NCBI GenBank assembly: GCA_035515515.1
Contig: DATJBC010000143.1
Span: 1-7,968, forward strand
Length of the DNA: 7,968 nt
From: DATJBC01 sp035515515
GTDB lineage: Bacteria; Actinomycetota; Acidimicrobiia; Acidimicrobiales; UBA8190
Direction: 5' to 3'
The translations under genes were made by a program, and so were the position numbers. How positions within the stretch are numbered: the stretch's first letter is position 1; every line of letters begins with the position of its first letter. Below, one piece after another: positions 4,937-7,968 of the stretch. A model generated the notes under the pieces. It searched no databases. It worked only from the letters and a program-made list of their open reading frames with translations, and was not told where the DNA came from.

Positions 4937-5488
4937 GTGCGCTCAGCCCTGGTCGTGGTGGACATGTTGCACGACTTCATGAACGGCGTGCTCGGCAATC
5001 CCGCCGCCAAGGAGATCGTCGCCCCCATCGCCCAACTCGCCGAGCAGGCGCGCCGCAACGACGAGTGGGTCGTCGTGTACGCCAACGACGCGCACGAGCT
5101 CAGCGACCGGGAGCTGCGGGTGTTCCCTCCCCACGCCATGGCCGGCACGCCGGGGGCGGCCGTGATCGACGAGCTGCGGCCGGCGCCCGACGACGTCGTC
5201 GTCCCCAAGCGCTTCTACTCGGCCTTCACCGAGACCGACCTCGACGGGCTGCTCCGGGCGGCAGACGTCGGCCGCCTGGTGATCGTCGGCCAGCACACGG
5301 ACTGCTGCGTGCGACACACCAGCTACGACGCCTTCGCCCGCGGCTACGAGCTGGTCGTGTGTCCCGATGCCACCACCGTCTTCGAACCGGGCTCCGACGA
5401 GCCGGTGCCCGTCCGCCAGGGTCGGGCCCTCGAGTACCTCCGTGCCTACTACGGGGCGCAGCTCGAGATGGCGGGCACCGTGGGCTAA
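4937..5488 (+). CDS. Isochorismatase-family cysteine hydrolase, nicotinamidase-like (183 aa)
   Basis: The alpha/beta fold and triad of the isochorismatase/nicotinamidase superfamily are complete: Asp9 (LVVVDMLHDF), Lys91 (VVPKRFYSAF) and nucleophile Cys124 (GQHTDCCVRHTSYDAF). Asp51, His53 and His66 (ANDAHE and PPHAMAG) lie where nicotinamidases such as PncA bind their metal, and the spacing (D9/K91/C124) is close to PncA D8/K96/C138. This favours nicotinamide-to-nicotinate deamidation in NAD salvage, though other amidases in the family share these residues. It is cytoplasmic. GTG 4937 is preferred for its Shine-Dalgarno spacing. It has its own DosR-like promoter; archease begins 48 nt downstream, probably in the same transcript. 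NAD salvage would parallel pncB2 in the mycobacterial DosR regulon. Confidence 0.87.
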   Translation: MRSALVVVDMLHDFMNGVLGNPAAKEIVAPIAQLAEQARRNDEWVVVYANDAHELSDRELRVFPPHAMAGTPGAAVIDELRPAPDDVVVPKRFYSAFTETDLDGLLRAADVGRLVIVGQHTDCCVRHTSYDAFARGYELVVCPDATTVFEPGSDEPVPVRQGRALEYLRAYYGAQLEMAGTVG

Positions 5489-5536
5489 CGGACGACCCCG
5501 CACGGCGAGTGACGCCATGACACCTCTCTGCGGACC

Positions 5537-5977
5537 ATGGGCCAGGTAGCGCCCGGCGACGCCGGCGCGGGGTGGCGCCTGCTCCCGCACACCGCCGACG
5601 CCATCATCGAGGCGTGGGGACCGGACCGGGCGTCGTGCCTCGGCCAGGCGCTCCTCGGCCTGGTGCGGTCCTTCGCCGAGGTGCCCGATTCGGCCGCCAC
5701 GCAGCTCCTCCCCATCGCCGCCCCGCCGGGAGGCCCCGAGGACGTGCTGGTGTCGCTGCTCGAGGACCTGCTCTACGTGGTGGACGTCTTCTCGGTGGTG
5801 CCTCTGCGCTTCCACCTCTCCGAGACCGAGGGCGGCGGGATCGCCGGTGACATGGAGGTCGTCCCGGCCGACCAGGTCGAGGTCGTGGGGCCCGTCCCCA
5901 AGGGCGTCTCGTACCACGGGCTGTCGATGGCCCCCCACGACGGAGGCTGGCGGTGCCACGTGCTCATCGACGTGTGA
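5537..5977 (+). CDS. Archease, activator of the RtcB RNA ligase (146 aa)
   Basis: The protein has archease-family hallmarks. The N-terminal HTADAIIEAWGP carries the conserved HTAD motif, whose Asp helps bind the metal. The hydrophobic helix LVSLLEDLLYVVD is followed by a C-terminal block PKGVSYHGLSMAPHDGGWRCHVLIDV, split here as PKGVSYHGL and GGWRCHVLIDV, which matches the usual K-x-V-T-Y-H and W-x-x-x-V-x-x-D-V. Archease promotes multiple-turnover guanylylation of RtcB. Length is normal for the family. Its TGA overlaps the rtcB start in GTGA, so translation is probably coupled. There is no obvious Shine-Dalgarno sequence at ATG 5537 and no separate promoter seen, so expression should depend on the upstream hydrolase promoter. 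Confidence 0.88.
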   Translation: MGQVAPGDAGAGWRLLPHTADAIIEAWGPDRASCLGQALLGLVRSFAEVPDSAATQLLPIAAPPGGPEDVLVSLLEDLLYVVDVFSVVPLRFHLSETEGGGIAGDMEVVPADQVEVVGPVPKGVSYHGLSMAPHDGGWRCHVLIDV

Positions 5978-7440
5978 GCCCTCCCCAGCCGGCACCGCCC
6001 GCCCCCGAGCGCGACCGGCTGGTGCAGGTGCCCGGCGTGGCGGACCAGTGGCGGATCGACCCCCGCGGTGCGATGGCGGTCCCCGGCATCGTGTTCGCGT
6101 CGGACGCCCTGCTTCCCCGGGTGCTGGAGGACCGGGCGTTGCAGCAGGTGGTGAACGTGGCCACCTTGCCCGGGGTCGTCGAGGCGTCCTACGCCATGCC
6201 CGACGTGCACTGGGGCTACGGGTTCCCGATCGGCGGGGTGGCGGCCACCGACGTCGAGGCGGGCGGGGTGATCTCGCCGGGGGGCGTGGGGTTCGACATC
6301 TCCTGCGGCGTGCGCCTGCTGGTCTCGCCCCTCACGGTCACCGAGCTCGGCTCGCGGGTGGGCGCCGTCATGGACGCCCTCGACCTCGCCATTCCCCGGG
6401 GTCTCGGGCGGGGCGGCGTGTGGTCCCTGCGCGACGAGCACGAGCTCGAGGCCGTGCTGCGCCGTGGCTCGGGGGCGGCGGTGGCGGCCGGCTTGGGGAC
6501 CGAGGCGGACCTCGCCCGCTGCGAGGACCGGGGCACGCTGCCGGGCGCCGACCCCTCGCAGGTGAGCGAGCGAGCCCTGGCGCGGGGCCTGCAGCAGGTC
6601 GGGAGCCTGGGATCGGGCAACCACTTCCTCGAGCTGCAGTGCGTCGACGCCGTCTACGACGAGGAGACGGCGTCGGCCTTCGGGCTCTCCCCGGCGCGGG
6701 TGTGCGTCATGATCCACTGCGGCTCGCGCGGCCTCGGGCACCAGATCTGCTCCGACCACGTGCGGACGATGCTGGCGGCCATGCCCCGGTACGGCATCTC
6801 GGTGCCCGACCCCCAGCTCGCCTGCGCCCCGGTGCGCTCACCCGAGGGCCAGGCCTACCTGGGGGCCATGGCCGCCGCCGCCAACTTCGGCCGGGCGAAC
6901 CGCCAGGCGCTCTCGGCGGCGGTGCGCCGGGTGTTCGAGGCGGAGCTGGGGACGGCCGACCTGGCACTGCTCTACGACGTGTCGCACAACCTGGCGAAGC
7001 TCGAGCGCCACGTGGTCGGTGGCTCGCCGCGCCTGTTGTGTGTCCATCGCAAGGGCGCCACCCTCGCCCTGCCGCCGGGTCATCCCGAGCTCCCCGACGA
7101 CCTGCGCCCCGTGGGCCAGCCGGTGTTGGTGCCCGGCTCGATGGGTACCGCCTCCCACGTGCTCGTGGGGGTGGACCCGGGCGGCGCCTTCTCCTCGACG
7201 TGCCACGGCGCCGGCCGGATGATGAGCCGCCACGCCGCCAGCCGGCAGGTGCGCGGCAACGAGCTGCGCCGCGAGCTCGAGGCCATGGGCATCGCCGTGC
7301 GGGCCCGCTCGTCCCGGGGCCTGGCCGAGGAGGCGCCCGTCGCCTACAAGGACGTGGACGAGGTGGTGCGCACCTGCGAGCGCGCCGGGCTCGCCCGGCG
7401 GGTGGCACGCCTGCGGCCCATCGGCGTCGTGAAGGGCTAG
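5974..7440 (+). CDS. rtcB: RNA-splicing/repair ligase RtcB (488 aa)
   Basis: RtcB joins RNA 3'-phosphate or 2',3'-cyclic phosphate ends to 5'-OH ends using GTP and Mn2+. All key residues can be placed: Asp108 and Cys111 (GFDISCGVR), His217 (GSGNHFLE), His248 (IHCGSRG), His338 (VSHNLAKLE) and the guanylylated His411 (TCHGAGRMMSR). These correspond to P. horikoshii D95, C98, H203, H234, H329 and H404. MPDVHWGYGFPIGG and MGTASHVL are further family signatures. Length equals the full archaeal type (about 480), longer than E. coli RtcB, and there is no intein. The start is GTG 5974 in a GTGA overlap with archease. The last base of its stop codon is the first base of the next DosR-like box. Its role is probably repair of tRNA or rRNA cut under stress, which is inference. 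Confidence 0.95.
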   Translation: MSPPQPAPPAPERDRLVQVPGVADQWRIDPRGAMAVPGIVFASDALLPRVLEDRALQQVVNVATLPGVVEASYAMPDVHWGYGFPIGGVAATDVEAGGVISPGGVGFDISCGVRLLVSPLTVTELGSRVGAVMDALDLAIPRGLGRGGVWSLRDEHELEAVLRRGSGAAVAAGLGTEADLARCEDRGTLPGADPSQVSERALARGLQQVGSLGSGNHFLELQCVDAVYDEETASAFGLSPARVCVMIHCGSRGLGHQICSDHVRTMLAAMPRYGISVPDPQLACAPVRSPEGQAYLGAMAAAANFGRANRQALSAAVRRVFEAELGTADLALLYDVSHNLAKLERHVVGGSPRLLCVHRKGATLALPPGHPELPDDLRPVGQPVLVPGSMGTASHVLVGVDPGGAFSSTCHGAGRMMSRHAASRQVRGNELRRELEAMGIAVRARSSRGLAEEAPVAYKDVDEVVRTCERAGLARRVARLRPIGVVKG

Positions 7441-7482
7441 GGACCATCGGCCCTGGCAGGGTGCCGGGCGGCGCTGGACACT
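7440..7482 (+). promoter_or_regulatory. DosR-like box and -10 for the phosphoribosyltransferase (site E)
   Basis: GGGACCATCGGCCCT (7440-7454) begins on the last base of the rtcB stop codon. After 22 nt comes GACACT (7477-7482). The predicted transcription start coincides with GTG 7490, giving the same 35-nt box-to-start gap as site A. Confidence 0.7.
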
Positions 7483-7489
7483 GGTATCG

Positions 7490-7968
7490 GTGACGATGTT
7501 CCGTGACCGCGTCGAGGCGGGCCAGCTGCTGGCCGAACTGCTCAAGGAGCGCCTGGCCGACGACGACGTGGTGGTCCTCGGCCTCCCCCGGGGCGGGGTG
7601 CCCGTGGCGTTCGAGGTGGCACGAGCGCTCGACGCGCCGCTCGACGTCATCGTGGTGCGCAAGCTCGGCGTGCCCTTCCAGCCCGAGCTCGCCATGGGGG
7701 CGATCGGGGAGGCGGGCGTGCGGGTGCTGAACCTCGACGTGCTGTCCATGGCCGGCGTCGACGACGCCGAGCTCACGGCCGTGGAGGACCGGGAGCGGGC
7801 CGAGCTCGAGCGGCGCGCCGCGCGCTTCCGGCAGGGCCGGCCCATGACATCGCTGGTGGGACGCACCGCCGTGGTGGTCGACGACGGCATCGCCACGGGG
7901 TCCACGGCGCGCGCCGCGTGCCAGGTGGCCCGGGCACACGGCGCGGCGCGCATCCACCTGGCGGTGCC
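7490..7968 (+). CDS. Phosphoribosyltransferase-domain protein, N-terminal part (runs off the right edge)
   Basis: The protein has the PRTase fold of the group that includes DosR-regulon Rv0571c. The N-terminus gives LADDDVVVLGLPRGGVPVAFEVA, then LDVIVVRKLGVPFQPELAMGAIGE, and later the PRPP-binding loop VVVDDGIATGSTARAA, with the paired Asp and the GxTGST pattern. The 159 visible residues cover nearly the whole PRTase domain. Rv0571c carries a further hydrolase domain, but whether this gene does cannot be seen. The base substrate is unknown. I take GTG 7490 (MTMFRDR) instead of ATG 7496 because it lies at the predicted transcription start, as in the usp and L,D-transpeptidase genes; there is no Shine-Dalgarno sequence for either start. 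Context suggests nucleotide or cofactor salvage in non-growing cells. Confidence 0.88.
   Translation, partial: MTMFRDRVEAGQLLAELLKERLADDDVVVLGLPRGGVPVAFEVARALDAPLDVIVVRKLGVPFQPELAMGAIGEAGVRVLNLDVLSMAGVDDAELTAVEDRERAELERRAARFRQGRPMTSLVGRTAVVVDDGIATGSTARAACQVARAHGAARIHLAV

Noticed and set aside
5531..5545. CGGACCATGGGCCAG around the archease start codon as a box
   Set aside because: Few consensus positions match, it spans the start codon, and no -10 follows at 22-23 nt in a useful place.
5847..7493. 548-codon plus-strand frame overlapping archease and rtcB
   Set aside because: Arg/Gly/Ala-rich shadow of rtcB, whose own frame has all catalytic residues.
1..7968. CRISPR arrays, tRNAs, insertion sequences or attachment sites
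   Set aside because: No spaced direct repeats, tRNA cloverleaf, transposase or integrase sequences could be seen on either strand.

Overview
The window is very GC-rich, densely coded DNA with GTG starts, short or absent leaders and family matches typical of Actinomycetota. A Bpa/PafE-like protein, a DosR-type promoter architecture and likely leaderless genes all fit an actinobacterium. Genus cannot be told; an uncultured or deep-branching lineage is possible but not shown. There are no rRNAs, tRNAs, insertion sequences, phage genes or CRISPR repeats.

Layout. (1) 1-464, minus: N-terminal part of an AMP-forming acetyl/acyl-CoA synthetase. (2) 465-678: divergent regulatory region with two outward promoters. 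(3) 679-1408, plus: a universal stress protein and a small CxxC/CxxC zinc-finger-like protein. (4) 1467-2324, plus: a lipoprotein L,D-transpeptidase. (5) 2415-3458, minus: a GNAT acetyltransferase with an extra Cys-containing C-terminal domain. (6) 3568-4050, plus: an adenosine-specific kinase family protein. (7) 4183-4805, plus: a 76-aa unknown protein followed by a Bpa (bacterial proteasome activator)-like protein that lacks the usual C-terminal docking motif. (8) 4937-7440, plus: a nicotinamidase-like cysteine hydrolase, archease and RtcB RNA ligase (archease and rtcB overlap by 4 nt). (9) 7490-end, plus: a phosphoribosyltransferase cut by the window edge.

The unifying feature is regulatory. 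Six copies of a 15-bp motif close to GGGACCTTCGGCCCT stand upstream of six transcription units. Each points at its gene and each is followed after 22-23 nt by a weak -10 hexamer of the form nAnnnT. The motif resembles the published DosR/DevR box (TTSGGGACTWWAGTCCCSAA), and the spacing puts the box centre near -43 of a predicted start, as expected for an activator overlapping the -35 region. For three genes (usp, L,D-transpeptidase, phosphoribosyltransferase) the predicted transcription start falls on the start codon, implying leaderless mRNAs; the other three have leaders, two of them with well-spaced Shine-Dalgarno sequences.

The gene content also looks like a dormancy/hypoxia regulon: the M. 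tuberculosis DosR regulon includes universal stress proteins, a phosphoribosyltransferase (Rv0571c), NAD salvage (pncB2) and Rv2630-Rv2631 (archease-like/RtcB-like). My reading is a DosR-like non-growth island coupling acetate/acyl activation, stress signalling, 3-3 peptidoglycan cross-linking, protein acetylation, nucleotide/NAD salvage, RNA repair and possibly proteolysis. The regulator itself is not in the window.
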